From contig JBGTLA010000095.1 of assembly GCA_041744375.1 (NCBI GenBank), forward strand, positions 62,001 to 126,000: a DNA stretch of 64,000 bases. The letters run 5' to 3'. The notes under the pieces were generated by a model that saw only the letters and a list, made by a program, of their open reading frames with translations, had not been told where the DNA came from and searched no databases. The translations under genes were made by a program, and so were the position numbers. Below, piece by piece: positions 54,765 through 63,780 of this stretch (the stretch's first letter is position 1; each line of letters opens with the position of its first letter). This DNA comes from JBGTLA01 sp041744375. GTDB lineage: Bacteria; Actinomycetota; Acidimicrobiia; Spongiisociales; ZC4RG35.

Positions 54765-55679
54765 ATGCGCAATGTCATCGAACGGCTCCTCAATCTCTTG
54801 GCATTCCTCCTCACCACGGGACGGCCGGTCACGGCCGCCGAGATTCGCCGCAGGGTGGCCGGTTACGCCGGCCCCGGCGACGACGCCTTCAGACGCATGT
54901 TCGAGCGGGACAAGGAGCTTCTCAGGCGAGTCGGCATCCCCTTGGAGTTGGTGGATTCGGACGGCTGGGGCCTAGACCACGGTTACAAGATCGATCCCGA
55001 CCTCTACCGGCTTCCCGATCCCGGTCTGACGGACCAAGAGCGGGCGGCATTGTCGCTGGCGGCCCGGGTGGTCCGCCTGGGAGGGGGTCCCGCTGCCTCT
55101 GATGCGCTTCTCAAGCTGGGCGGTATCGGGCCTGGCGGTGGTCAGGAGCCCCTGGGAGCCGATTTGGGCTCTTCGGCGGATCGATTGGGTGACTTGTTCA
55201 GGGCGGTTTCCGAACGGAGGATGGTCACCTTCCAGTACCGAGACACCGACCGGCAGATCAAGCCATACGGGCTCGCTCATCGACGAGGCCACTGGTACCT
55301 GGTGGGAGAGGGACACTCGGGTATGCGGGTCTTTCGAGTGGATCGGATGGGCCCGGTCACCGTCGGTGGCGATCCCGACGTTTTTGCGCGACCCGACGGA
55401 TTCGACCTGAGACGTGAGATCGAGTCCCATCCCTGGGAGACGGGAAGCGACGAGACGGTGATGGCAACGGTGCGTTTCGAGCCCAAGATGGCGTGGTGGG
55501 CGGCGCGTACGCTCCACGTCCCCCTCCCGGAGTCTGGCCCCCTCGTGGTGGAGCTGCCGGTGGCCAACGTCGACGCTTTCGTCGGCTGGCTGTTGAGTTT
55601 CGACGACGCGGCCGTGGTCACAGACCCCCCGGACCTGGTGGAACAGGTCGTGGAGCGGATCGAAGCGGCGTTGCGATGA
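54765..55679 (+). CDS. pafB: WYL-domain DNA-damage regulator PafB
   Basis: A protein of 304 residues: N-terminal winged helix (RNVIERLLNLLAFLLTTGRP), a middle helical region, then the WYL domain (RQIKPYGLAHRRGHWYLVGE, GMRVFRVDRMGPV) and a C-terminal WCX part. With PafC it forms the heterodimer that activates LexA/RecA-independent DNA-damage genes in actinobacteria; it is not needed for pupylation itself. ATG at 54765 chosen; an in-frame extension from a TTG is not conserved. Overlaps pafC by ATGA. Confidence 0.93.
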   Translation: MRNVIERLLNLLAFLLTTGRPVTAAEIRRRVAGYAGPGDDAFRRMFERDKELLRRVGIPLELVDSDGWGLDHGYKIDPDLYRLPDPGLTDQERAALSLAARVVRLGGGPAASDALLKLGGIGPGGGQEPLGADLGSSADRLGDLFRAVSERRMVTFQYRDTDRQIKPYGLAHRRGHWYLVGEGHSGMRVFRVDRMGPVTVGGDPDVFARPDGFDLRREIESHPWETGSDETVMATVRFEPKMAWWAARTLHVPLPESGPLVVELPVANVDAFVGWLLSFDDAAVVTDPPDLVEQVVERIEAALR

Positions 55680-56608
55680 GCTCGAGCCGCACCGCCGCCC
55701 GTCTCACCCGCATCCTGACCATGCTCCCCTGGGTGATAGCCAACCCGGGGTCGACGGTGGCGGAGGTGTGCGCCAGGTTCGGTTACACGACAGAGCATGA
55801 GTTGGCGCGGGACCTCGACATGGTCTTCGTGTGCGGCCTTCCCGGCTACGGCCCCGGTGACCTCATGGTCGCCTACATCGACGACGACCAGGTAGTCGTG
55901 GACACGGCCGACTACTTCGGCGACGCGCCCCGACTGACGTCGATCGAGACACTTTCGATGCTGGCCGCCGGCATGGCGGTGGTCGGCAGCGGGCAGGGGA
56001 GCCCGGCCCTCGAGTCGGCCATCGACAAACTCGCCGCCACCGTCGCTCCGGACACAGACGAAGGGCTGGCAGTGGACGTGTCGGCCGAGCCCGACCTCGT
56101 CGGCCCGCTCCGGCGAGCGGCCACCGAAAAGCGGGTGGTGACGATGACCTATACCTCCTTGGCCAGGGGTCAGACAACCGAGCGGGCGGTCGAGCCGTGG
56201 AGCGTCTTTGCCTCTCTCGGCAACTGGTACCTGGTCGGGTTTTGCCGCCTGGCCGAAGACGAGCGGATCTTCCGGGTCGATCGTATTCGTCAGGTGTCCG
56301 TCAGCGAAGACCGCTTCTCGCCGCCCGCCTCCACCCCCGAGCCGGAGGTGCGTTACACACCCTCCGACGAAGATGTTCGTTGTGTCATCGAGTTGAGCGA
56401 GCCGGCGCACTGGGTCCTGGACTACTACCCAGTCGAGATAGTGTCACGGTCCGACGAAGGCGTCACGATCGAGTTCTCCGCCGCCGATCCCTCCGTGGCG
56501 GCGCGCCTGCTCCTGCGCCTCGGTACTCGGGCTCGGCTGCTCGAGGGGTCTGAGGTCAGAGCCTCGATGGAGTCGCTGGGGCGGGCGATCCTGGCCCGCT
56601 ACCGGTGA
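55676..56608 (+). CDS. pafC: WYL-domain DNA-damage regulator PafC
   Basis: A protein of 310 residues paralogous to PafB: winged helix (ARLTRILTMLPWVIANPGST), the middle region, then WYL (VEPWSVFASLGNWYLVGFCR, ERIFRVDRIRQVSV) and the C-terminal WCX region. It acts as heterodimer with PafB. Start overlaps the pafB stop (ATGA). Confidence 0.93.
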   Translation: MSSSRTAARLTRILTMLPWVIANPGSTVAEVCARFGYTTEHELARDLDMVFVCGLPGYGPGDLMVAYIDDDQVVVDTADYFGDAPRLTSIETLSMLAAGMAVVGSGQGSPALESAIDKLAATVAPDTDEGLAVDVSAEPDLVGPLRRAATEKRVVTMTYTSLARGQTTERAVEPWSVFASLGNWYLVGFCRLAEDERIFRVDRIRQVSVSEDRFSPPASTPEPEVRYTPSDEDVRCVIELSEPAHWVLDYYPVEIVSRSDEGVTIEFSAADPSVAARLLLRLGTRARLLEGSEVRASMESLGRAILARYR

Positions 56609-56712
56609 CGTGACGGGTGGGTCGACCGGCCCCCCACTCGGCGGAACCACCCCTTCAGTTTTTCCCGGGTGGACCGATATCACCTCCAAGAAGCGGAGTG
56701 TGGAGATACACG

Positions 56713-57003
56713 ATGACGACCATCAAGACCACGTGTTCCCGGTGCGGAGACATACACCTGACACCGGCCGATCTCGCCCTGGAACTGGACCCGAGCGAAG
56801 ACGAGGGCACCTATCGGTTCACCTGCCCCACCTGCTTCGTTCAGCAGCGCCGCCCGGCCAATGCCAGGGTCGTGAGTGTTCTGTTGGCGACTGGGGTCGC
56901 CTACGAGGTCACGAACCCCAACCCCATCACCGAAATCGAGATCATGGCCTTCGCCGCCGCCCTCGAATCCGAACCAGATCCTTTCCGGCTCCTTGCCGGC
57001 TGA
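56713..57003 (+). CDS. Small zinc-ribbon protein
   Basis: A protein of 96 residues, MTTIKTTCSRCGDIHLTPAD, then a second pair in FTCPTCFVQQRRPANAR. C-x2-C…C-x2-C gives a four-cysteine zinc ribbon. The C-terminal half (LLATGVAYEVTNPNPITEIE) is a short alpha/beta tail. Function unknown; small ribbons of this sort occur between pafC and tatA in related genomes. GGAG precedes the ATG. Confidence 0.75.
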   Translation: MTTIKTTCSRCGDIHLTPADLALELDPSEDEGTYRFTCPTCFVQQRRPANARVVSVLLATGVAYEVTNPNPITEIEIMAFAAALESEPDPFRLLAG

Positions 57004-57051
57004 TCCGGCCCTGGGGTCTGGCTCCCTCCCGCTTTCTTCTACCATGCTCGT

Positions 57052-57435
57052 ATGCTCCAGGGCAGCGAGATCATCATCATTCTTCTTGTGGCCCTGGTGG
57101 TCCTCGGGCCGAAGCGCTTACCGGAGGTCGCCCGCAAGCTCGGCAACTGGTCGGCGGAGCTACGTCGGGCCGCCCGCGACTTCAGGGTGGGGTTGGATGC
57201 CGAGGTGGCCGACCTCAAACAGGTTGGGGACGAGCTGCGCAAGCCGATCGGAGACGCCAAGGACGCCGTCCGTGACGTGGGTCGTGATGTCGACCGGGCA
57301 ACGGGAGACCTGAGGCGGCTGGACTGGGTCGGCCCGGACCCGGTAGCGGGCCCGACGTCCGCCGACGCCCTCGAGGACCTCGCTGAGATCGAGGGTCGCC
57401 AAGAGGACACTCCCTCCGACGAGCCCGAACCCTGA
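57052..57435 (+). CDS. tatA: Sec-independent translocase TatA/TatB-like subunit
   Basis: A protein of 127 residues: one N-terminal membrane helix (GSEIIIILLVALVVLGPKRL), the LGPKRLPE hinge, an amphipathic helix (ARKLGNWSAELRRAARDFRV) and a long charged tail. The Glu at residue 6 and long amphipathic part lean toward TatB, but genes beside tatC are usually called tatA. It forms the pore or receptor for folded twin-arginine substrates. Overlaps tatC (TGATG). Confidence 0.9.
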   Translation: MLQGSEIIIILLVALVVLGPKRLPEVARKLGNWSAELRRAARDFRVGLDAEVADLKQVGDELRKPIGDAKDAVRDVGRDVDRATGDLRRLDWVGPDPVAGPTSADALEDLAEIEGRQEDTPSDEPEP

Positions 57436-58145
57436 TGACCGACGACGCCCGGCCCATTCTGGCCCACCTGGACGAGCTCCGCTGGCGAATCGTCAAAGCC
57501 GGTGGGGCGGTCATCGCGGCTGCGATCGTGGCTTTCCTCTTCACCGACCAACTGCGCGTCCTGTTGGAAGCGCCTTTCCACGCCGCTGCACCCGACTCGG
57601 AGTTCCAGTCGTTCGCGGTGACCGAGCAATGGGGAGTGTGGATGCGGATCGCCTTTTTCGGGGGGATCATCTTGGCAAGCCCCGTGGTCCTGTATCAGGT
57701 CTGGGCATTCATCAACCCGGCTTTGACCTCGCGGGAGCGCAAGTGGGCGGTGCCGATCATCGGCGCCATGGCGGTGCTGTTCACGGCCGGAGTGTTGTTC
57801 GGCTATTGGCTGTTGCCGCGCGGGCTCCAATTCTTGTTGGGCATCTTTCCCGACATCCGCAACGACCTGAGGATGTCGGAGTACTACTCGTTCGTGATCC
57901 GGTTCTTGTTGGCCCTCGGTGCCTCGTTCCTGTATCCCGTCTTCGTTTTCGCCGCCGCCGCCGCCGGCCTAGTGACGTCGGAGCAATTGGCACGCGGGCG
58001 GAGGTGGGCAGTTCTGATCGTGGTGGTGGCGGCGGCTCTCATCACTCCCACCGGTGACGCTCTCACCCTCACTTTCATGTCGATACCGCTGTACCTCATG
58101 TACGAGATCACCTACTGGCTCGTTCGGCTCCTGTTACGGAAATGA
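57435..58145 (+). CDS. tatC: Sec-independent translocase TatC
   Basis: A membrane protein of 236 residues with six helices. The conserved start is ILAHLDELRWRIVKAG, followed by FFGGIILASPVVLYQVWAFI, NPALTSRERKW (the RR-peptide contact Glu), and a last helix YLMYEITYWLVRLLL. It recognises twin-arginine signal peptides, for instance that expected for the Rieske protein in many actinobacteria. Start overlaps tatA and the stop overlaps the helicase gene (ATGA). Confidence 0.96.
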   Translation: MTDDARPILAHLDELRWRIVKAGGAVIAAAIVAFLFTDQLRVLLEAPFHAAAPDSEFQSFAVTEQWGVWMRIAFFGGIILASPVVLYQVWAFINPALTSRERKWAVPIIGAMAVLFTAGVLFGYWLLPRGLQFLLGIFPDIRNDLRMSEYYSFVIRFLLALGASFLYPVFVFAAAAAGLVTSEQLARGRRWAVLIVVVAAALITPTGDALTLTFMSIPLYLMYEITYWLVRLLLRK

Positions 58146-60664
58146 GCATCGACTCCTTTTTTGAGTCGATCCCATTTGTCCCCGATCCATTTCAGCGGGA
58201 GGCGGCCGAGTCCATCGCGTCGGGTCGCTCTGTCGTCGTCACCGCACCTACCGGTGCCGGCAAGACTCTCGTGGCCGAAGTGGCGGTGCATCTGGCATTC
58301 GAAAGCCACCGGCGCGCCTTCTACACCACGCCCATCAAGGCCCTCTCCAACCAGAAGTACACCGACCTCATTGCAGTGCACGGTCCGACACGGGTCGGCC
58401 TGCTCACGGGCGACAACGTGATCAATGGCGATGCAGACGTAGTCGTGATGACGACGGAGGTGCTGCGCAACATGATCTACTCCGATGCCTCCCGTCTCGA
58501 CGGCGTGGGCATCGTCGTTCTCGACGAGGTCCATTACCTCCAGGACCGATTCCGGGGCGCCGTGTGGGAGGAGGTGATCATCCATGCGCCTTCGCACATC
58601 CAAATGGTGGCATTGTCGGCCACCATCGCCAATGCGGTCGAGTTCTCCGACTGGGTGGCCGCCCGTCGCGGCCCGACCGATCTGGTGGTCGCCACCGAGC
58701 GGCCGGTTCCGCTTTCCGCCCAATACATGCTGAAGGACCGCTACGCCCACGAGGTGACGTTGCTCCCCACCTTCCTGCGACGGGATGGCCGCAGCCGGCC
58801 GAATCCCCAGATCGAGCGAATGCTGGCGGCCGAGCGAGGAAGGGCGCGCAGGTTCGCAGGTCCCCGTCGCGTGGAGGTGGTGGAGTACCTCGCCGAGCGA
58901 GGCATGCTCCCGGCGATCTATTTCATCTTCTCCCGAGCCGGATGCGACGCCGCCGCCCTGGCCCTGGTCGAGGCGGGGTTGCAGATGACGACACCCCAAG
59001 AGCGGGCGCGCATCACAGAGATCGCCGAGTCACGCACCGCCCACATAGATGAAACCGATCTGGCCGTCTTGGGCTACAGCAGGTGGGTCACCGGCCTCGA
59101 GGCCGGAGTGGCCGCCCACCATGCCGGCATGGTGCCGGCCTTCAAGGAGACCGTCGAGCATCTCTTCACTGTCGGGCTGTTGCGAGTGGTGTTCGCCACG
59201 GAAACCCTGGCGCTCGGGATCAACATGCCCGCCCGGACCGTCGTTCTCGAGAGCCTCTCCAAGTTCGACGGCGAATCACACCGTCTGCTCCTGCCCGGCG
59301 ACTACACCCAGCTCACGGGCCGGGCCGGTCGCCGAGGCATCGACGAGGTCGGCCACGGTGTCGTCCTTCACTCGCATTTCGTGCCTTTCCGCAACGTCAC
59401 GCAGATCGCCGCGGCAGGCAGCCACCCGTTGCAGTCGAGCTTCCGGCCGACCTATAACATGGCCGCCAACCTCATAGCCAAATACGACGAAGAGCGCGCC
59501 GCCGAACTGCTGGAAGCGTCGTTTGCCCAGTTCCAAAGGAGAAGTGAGGCGGCCGACACCGAAGACCGACTGGTGGCGCTGGAGAAACGTTTCGTCGTGG
59601 AGGAGGAAGAGGCCCGGTGTGAGCTGGGTTCGGTGCACGAGTTCGCCCGCCAGGCCGGTGCGACGGCGGGCCGGGATCGGCTCAGCGCAGATTTGCGCCC
59701 CGGTGACGTCGTCGACATCCCCAGCGGAGCGCGGGCCGGGCGTTACGCCGTGCTCAAGCTCCTGGGAAGTCACACCAGTGCCCGGCTCCTGGTAATGGGC
59801 ACCTCGGGTCGTGTCTCGACGCTGGGTGGGCGCGATGTGGTCGACGGCTCGCAGAAAGCCGGCCGCATCGACCTTCCCGTGCCGTTGCGGCCACGCGATC
59901 GGCGATTCCGTCAGGACACGCTCCGCCTCGTCCGCCAGGTTCCTCAGCAGCAGCAGCAGCGGCGCCGCGACGAACGACACTCCGATCACCCGGTGGCAGC
60001 CTGTCCGGACGCCAAGCGGCATCTCCATTGGCTGAACCGGGCGCAACGCACCCGGCATCGAATCGACGAGCTCCGCCACTCCCTCCGCGCCAGAGGCTTG
60101 GGGCTGGTGGGTGAGTTCGAGTCGATCCGCTCCCTCCTGGACCGGTGGGGATACGTCGAGGGGTGGGCTCTCACCGACACCGGTCAGCGACTGCGTTTCA
60201 TCTACAACGAGCTCGACCTGCTGGTGGCCGAGGTGTGCGAGCGTCACCTGTTGGGCGGACTCGACGCGCTGGAACTGGCGGCCCTTTGTTCGACGTTCGT
60301 CTACGAGCCGCGCCGAGAAGAGCCTTCGGTTCCGGCTTGGCCGACGGCGGTACTCGGTGAGCGGTGGGAGCACGTCGAGGCGACCTGGGAGGAATTGGTG
60401 ACAGCCGAGCGAGAGCACTCACTTCCGCCGACGAGGGCCCCAGATCCCGGGGTGGCCAGCGCGGTTTACGAGTGGGCCGATGGAGTCGAGTTGGAGAAGC
60501 TTTCCGATGGGGCGATGTCGCCGGGAGACTTCGTCCGGATGTCTCGTCAGCTGGTCGACCTGATCCGACAAGTGCGGGATACCTACCCGGAGCTGGCTCC
60601 CGTCGCCCGCTCGGCCCTGGCTGCGATCGACCGAGGAATCGTCGCGGCGCAGGGTGTGGGTTGA
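58142..60664 (+). CDS. helY: HelY/Ski2-like DExH RNA helicase
   Basis: A superfamily 2 helicase of 840 residues. Motif I APTGAGKTLVAE, motif II DEVHYL, motif III ALSATIAN, motif V ETLALGINMPARTVV and motif VI QLTGRAGRRG are all present within residues 1–400, followed by the Ski2/Mtr4-type helical C-terminal domain (about 560–835). There is a low-complexity QQQQQRR stretch near 600. It matches Rv2092c HelY, which sits downstream of tatC in mycobacteria too. It probably unwinds structured RNA. Confidence 0.92.
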   Translation: MSIDSFFESIPFVPDPFQREAAESIASGRSVVVTAPTGAGKTLVAEVAVHLAFESHRRAFYTTPIKALSNQKYTDLIAVHGPTRVGLLTGDNVINGDADVVVMTTEVLRNMIYSDASRLDGVGIVVLDEVHYLQDRFRGAVWEEVIIHAPSHIQMVALSATIANAVEFSDWVAARRGPTDLVVATERPVPLSAQYMLKDRYAHEVTLLPTFLRRDGRSRPNPQIERMLAAERGRARRFAGPRRVEVVEYLAERGMLPAIYFIFSRAGCDAAALALVEAGLQMTTPQERARITEIAESRTAHIDETDLAVLGYSRWVTGLEAGVAAHHAGMVPAFKETVEHLFTVGLLRVVFATETLALGINMPARTVVLESLSKFDGESHRLLLPGDYTQLTGRAGRRGIDEVGHGVVLHSHFVPFRNVTQIAAAGSHPLQSSFRPTYNMAANLIAKYDEERAAELLEASFAQFQRRSEAADTEDRLVALEKRFVVEEEEARCELGSVHEFARQAGATAGRDRLSADLRPGDVVDIPSGARAGRYAVLKLLGSHTSARLLVMGTSGRVSTLGGRDVVDGSQKAGRIDLPVPLRPRDRRFRQDTLRLVRQVPQQQQQRRRDERHSDHPVAACPDAKRHLHWLNRAQRTRHRIDELRHSLRARGLGLVGEFESIRSLLDRWGYVEGWALTDTGQRLRFIYNELDLLVAEVCERHLLGGLDALELAALCSTFVYEPRREEPSVPAWPTAVLGERWEHVEATWEELVTAEREHSLPPTRAPDPGVASAVYEWADGVELEKLSDGAMSPGDFVRMSRQLVDLIRQVRDTYPELAPVARSALAAIDRGIVAAQGVG

Positions 60665-61542
60665 TGGGACGCTGGCTCGTGGCCGTGAACACGGCGGCCG
60701 GGCGCCAGGCGGTTGAGCTGAGGAAGGTGCGCGCCGCGCTGGACGCCGCCGAGATCGAGGCCGATTTCGAGGTTCCCGTCGGTCGAGCTGCCATGGTCCG
60801 TCTCGTCAAGGACGCCGTCGATGTCGATCGGCTGGCAGTGGTCGGAGGCGACGGGACGGTGAACATCGCCGTGAACGCCCTCCTGGAGGTCCGCTCGGAG
60901 CGCCTTCCCATTTTGGGAGTCCTCCCCTCGGGAACCGGGTGCGATTTGCTGCGTACCTTCGGTATACCGGCTCGGCTCGACGAGGCGGCTAGTCACCTGA
61001 GGGGGGACTCGGTGTACGTCGTCGATGTCGGAGAGCTCGAAGGAAGCTTCGGTATCAGGCGATTTGTCAACGTGGGGCAGGCCGGGGTGGGGGCGGCGGC
61101 CGCCGCCACGGCTGCGCACATGTGGCGAAGATTCGGAGCGCAGCGATACATCGCCGCGTTCGGGATGAGGCTTCCGCGTTTTCCAGGTGGTGAAGTCCAA
61201 CTCGTGACCGAGCGTCGTACCCACACCGGCCGGGCACTTGCGGTGATCATCGCCAATGCCCAGTACTTTGCCGGTGGTTGGAACATCGCCCCGAAGGCCA
61301 CGATGGTGGATGGTGTCTTCGATCTCCAGGTGATCGACGTCCCCAAGACCAAAGCGGCCGGCATGGTGCCTCTCCTCATGAAAGGCCTTCACCTGGGCCA
61401 TGAGGGTGTGAGACGGATGAGCGCAGGCTCGTTCCGCCTGGAGACCGAGTACCCGTGGCCAGTGGAAGTGGACGGAGACTTCATCGGGAATACGCCCATT
61501 GACGGACGTGTTCTCCCGGCGGCAATCCGGCTCAAAATCTGA
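60664..61542 (+). CDS. Diacylglycerol/sphingosine kinase family lipid kinase
   Basis: A DAGK-catalytic-fold protein of 292 residues: VAVNTAAGRQA at the start, VVGGDGTVNIAVNALLEVRS (the GGDGT nucleotide site), ILGVLPSGTGCDLLRTFGIP (G-T-G-x-D), and the C-terminal beta-sandwich with VDGVFDLQVIDV and VEVDGDFIG. It would phosphorylate diacylglycerol or a related lipid, as YegS and DgkB do. Start overlaps helY (TGATG). Confidence 0.9.
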   Translation: MGRWLVAVNTAAGRQAVELRKVRAALDAAEIEADFEVPVGRAAMVRLVKDAVDVDRLAVVGGDGTVNIAVNALLEVRSERLPILGVLPSGTGCDLLRTFGIPARLDEAASHLRGDSVYVVDVGELEGSFGIRRFVNVGQAGVGAAAAATAAHMWRRFGAQRYIAAFGMRLPRFPGGEVQLVTERRTHTGRALAVIIANAQYFAGGWNIAPKATMVDGVFDLQVIDVPKTKAAGMVPLLMKGLHLGHEGVRRMSAGSFRLETEYPWPVEVDGDFIGNTPIDGRVLPAAIRLKI

Positions 61543-61554
61543 GCCGACGAGATG

Positions 61555-61588
61555 AGGCGGGCGAGTATGCGTATACTCCCGCCCGCCT
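61555..61588 (+). terminator. Bulged hairpin after the lipid kinase gene
   Basis: AGGCGGGC+GAGTAT (61555–61568) pairs with ATACTC+GCCCGCCT (61573–61588) around a GCGT loop, with a two-base bulge. It lies 13 bases after the stop and separates the long proteasome–tat–helY transcript from the next gene. Confidence 0.6.
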
Positions 61589-61643
61589 GAGCCGCGACAC
61601 AGACACCCATGAGGCCACGGGGCATGCCACCGGGAACAGAGGA

Positions 61644-62120
61644 ATGACGAGCGATACCGACAACGAAGAGTTCGACGAGGAGCCGGAGGAGGAGTTCAAC
61701 GAGGACGCTCTCGAAGACGACGACGAGGTCGATCTGGAAGACGACCTCGACATCGAAGAAGACATCGAAGACATCGAGAACATCGATGACGAAGCCGTCA
61801 TTGCCGACGCTGATGACGGCTTCGACGATGACGATGACGGAACCCCAGCCACCGACGGGGACGACGACGAGGAGACAGCTGAAGCCCTCGACGAGCTCGA
61901 AGCCGAGGAGCTGGAGCTGTTGGATGACGAAGTAGGCGAAGCGTTGCTGGTCGACGAGGCGGCCGAGTTGAGGGCCATCCGGCGCGAAGAGCTCACCCTC
62001 AACGTGGGAGCGCAGTCCCAGCGCTCCGACGAATTCGTGTGCTCGTCGTGTTTCTTGGTCAAGCGCATGTCCCAGGTGGCCAACCGGCGAAAGATGCTTT
62101 GTCTCGACTGTGTCGAATGA
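61644..62120 (+). CDS. DUF4193-family acidic zinc-ribbon protein
   Basis: A protein of 158 residues. The first 110 are extremely acidic (runs of Asp and Glu, for example EEPEEEFNEDALEDDDEVDL) and probably disordered. The end is QRSDEFVCSSCFLVKRMSQV and MLCLDC, a C-x2-C…C-x2-C ribbon characteristic of the actinobacterial DUF4193 family. Members are small, universal in the phylum and of unknown function; interaction with RNA polymerase has been suggested by the acidic-plus-ribbon build (inference). ATG at 61644. It overlaps the next start by 11 bases. Confidence 0.88.
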   Translation: MTSDTDNEEFDEEPEEEFNEDALEDDDEVDLEDDLDIEEDIEDIENIDDEAVIADADDGFDDDDDGTPATDGDDDEETAEALDELEAEELELLDDEVGEALLVDEAAELRAIRREELTLNVGAQSQRSDEFVCSSCFLVKRMSQVANRRKMLCLDCVE

Positions 62121-62826
62121 CCGCGTCACCGTCGTCGTTCCCACCTACAACGAGCGAGACAACATCGCTCATCTGGCCGCTGCCGTCCTGCTCCACGGCT
62201 ATTCGCTGCTCATAGTCGACGACGGGTCCCCCGACGGCACCGGTGCCATCGCAGACAATCTCTCCGTCGAGGTGCCTCGTGTGGCCGTGATTCATCGCAC
62301 CCACAAGCAGGGCCTGGGCCGTGCCTACGCCGCCGGCTTCGACACGGCACTATCCGACGGAGCCGACATCGTCGTGGCCATGGATGCCGACTTCTCCCAC
62401 AACCCGAATGACGTGCCGGCTCTGGTAGGAGCTGTCGCAGCCGGCGCCGACGTCGCCATCGGTTCGCGCTACGTTCCCGGCGGGTCGACTCCGGATTGGC
62501 CGCTCCTCCGCCGACTCATATCGCGCGGGGGCAATCGCTACGCACGTGCCATGCTCGGCATCCCGGTGCGCGACGCCACCGCCGGGTTCCGGGCCTTCCG
62601 GGCCCAATCTTTGGCTGCACTTCCCTACAGCCAAGCCCAGGCGTCGGGTTACGGGTTCCAAGTGGAGATGGCCTGGCGGGCGGTGCAACGCGGTATGGCA
62701 GTCGTGGAGATCCCGATAACCTTCCGCGACCGCCGCGTCGGCACTTCCAAGATGGGCACGGGGATAGTTCTGGAGGCGATGTGGCTGGTGACCCGGTGGG
62801 GTGTCGCCAGGCTGTTCGGGCGATGA
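62110..62826 (+). CDS. GT2 glycosyltransferase, polyprenol-phosphate mannose synthase-like
   Basis: A soluble DPM1-type enzyme of 238 residues: VTVVVPTYNERDNIAHLAAA, LIVDDGSPDGTGAIADN, the metal-binding DADFSHNPND, VAIGSRYVPGGSTPDW and FRDRRVGTSKMG near the end. It transfers mannose (or another sugar) from the nucleotide form to polyprenol phosphate for cell-envelope glycans and protein O-mannosylation. It lacks the acyltransferase domain fused in some Ppm1 proteins. GTG at 62110 lies inside the end of the DUF4193 gene. Confidence 0.92.
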   Translation: MSNDRVTVVVPTYNERDNIAHLAAAVLLHGYSLLIVDDGSPDGTGAIADNLSVEVPRVAVIHRTHKQGLGRAYAAGFDTALSDGADIVVAMDADFSHNPNDVPALVGAVAAGADVAIGSRYVPGGSTPDWPLLRRLISRGGNRYARAMLGIPVRDATAGFRAFRAQSLAALPYSQAQASGYGFQVEMAWRAVQRGMAVVEIPITFRDRRVGTSKMGTGIVLEAMWLVTRWGVARLFGR

Positions 62827-63344
62827 GTGCGCTGCAGTTCGTATCGGCCCGCCTCGCCTCCACCGAAGATGTCGATCAGATCGTTTGGCTGTACCGTCGT
62901 CTCGAGGCAGAGATGACGGCGTTGCACCCCATGTGGCCTCGAGCAGACGGATTGTCAGAACCGGTCGACGCCACTCTCTCCGCCCTGATCGACGACGCCG
63001 AGTCCGTGGTGGTTGTAGGCGAGGTTTCGGGTGTGCTGCTCGGTTTCCTCCTGGCCAGAGTCGAACGCCTCCTACCCCAGGCCGACCGGGCGGAGATCGG
63101 GGTGATCCGTCTCGTCTACACCGACCATGCCGCACGCGAGGTCGGAGTGGCCGAAGCCATGCGTGAGCTGGCACTGGAACTTCTGCGCCACCGGGGGGTC
63201 AGTCGCTTCGACGCCCACGTGCTTCCCGGTCACCGCCTTGCCAAGAACTTCTTCGAGGCGGGCGGCTTCTCGGCCCGATCCATCGTCATGCATCATGACG
63301 ACGACCCCACCCCCCGGCCCGGCCGTGACCCCCGACACCGCTGA
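62823..63344 (+). CDS. GNAT-family N-acetyltransferase
   Basis: A protein of 173 residues: SALQFVSARLASTEDVDQIV at the start, VVVVGEVSGVLLGFLLARVE, IGVIRLVYTDHAAREVGVAE (motif A, R/Q-x-x-G-x-G/A degenerate as DHAAREVGVAEAM) and FEAGGFSARSIVM. The acetyl-CoA loop is recognisable but diverged. Substrate unknown. ATGA overlap with the glycosyltransferase; the last 50 bases overlap the Nudix gene. Confidence 0.8.
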   Translation: MSALQFVSARLASTEDVDQIVWLYRRLEAEMTALHPMWPRADGLSEPVDATLSALIDDAESVVVVGEVSGVLLGFLLARVERLLPQADRAEIGVIRLVYTDHAAREVGVAEAMRELALELLRHRGVSRFDAHVLPGHRLAKNFFEAGGFSARSIVMHHDDDPTPRPGRDPRHR

Positions 63345-63738
63345 CCACCCCATTCCCGGCGTGGGGGTGGCGGTCGTCTCTGGCGGTCGGCTCCTGCTCG
63401 TGAAACGCGGGCGCGAGCCGGGAGCAGGCCTGTGGGCCGTCCCCGGCGGGAAGGTCGAGCGGGGCGAGCGCCAGGTCGACGCCGCTCGCCGAGAGGTGCG
63501 CGAGGAGACCGGGCTCGAAGTCGCGATCGGAGACGTCCTGTGGGTTGGCGACAGTATCGGTCCGGGCGATCCGCCCCAGTGGCACTTCACGCTCGTCGAC
63601 TTCAGGGCAACCTTGGTAGGCGGCAAGCTCTCTCCCCACGACGACGCCGCCGACGCGAGATGGTTCACGATCGAGGAGGCCCGCCGCCTCCCTCTCACCT
63701 CCACCATGCCCGCACTGCTCGATGCCCTCGAGGCCTGA
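63295..63738 (+). CDS. Nudix hydrolase
   Basis: A protein of about 147 residues with the Nudix box GGKVERGERQVDAARREVRE followed by ETGLEV, matching G-x5-E-x7-R-E-V-x-E-E-x-G. The start IPGVGVAVVSGGRLLLVKRG is the usual first strand pair. It hydrolyses a nucleoside diphosphate linked to another moiety; ADP-ribose pyrophosphatase or MutT-like sanitation are both possible. A later in-frame GTG (in AVTPDTAD) would remove the overlap with the GNAT gene. Confidence 0.88.
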   Translation: MTTTPPPGPAVTPDTADHPIPGVGVAVVSGGRLLLVKRGREPGAGLWAVPGGKVERGERQVDAARREVREETGLEVAIGDVLWVGDSIGPGDPPQWHFTLVDFRATLVGGKLSPHDDAADARWFTIEEARRLPLTSTMPALLDALEA

Positions 63739-63780
63739 GTCACCACCGTGTGCGGACCGGTGGCGGCTACCGTCAAGCAT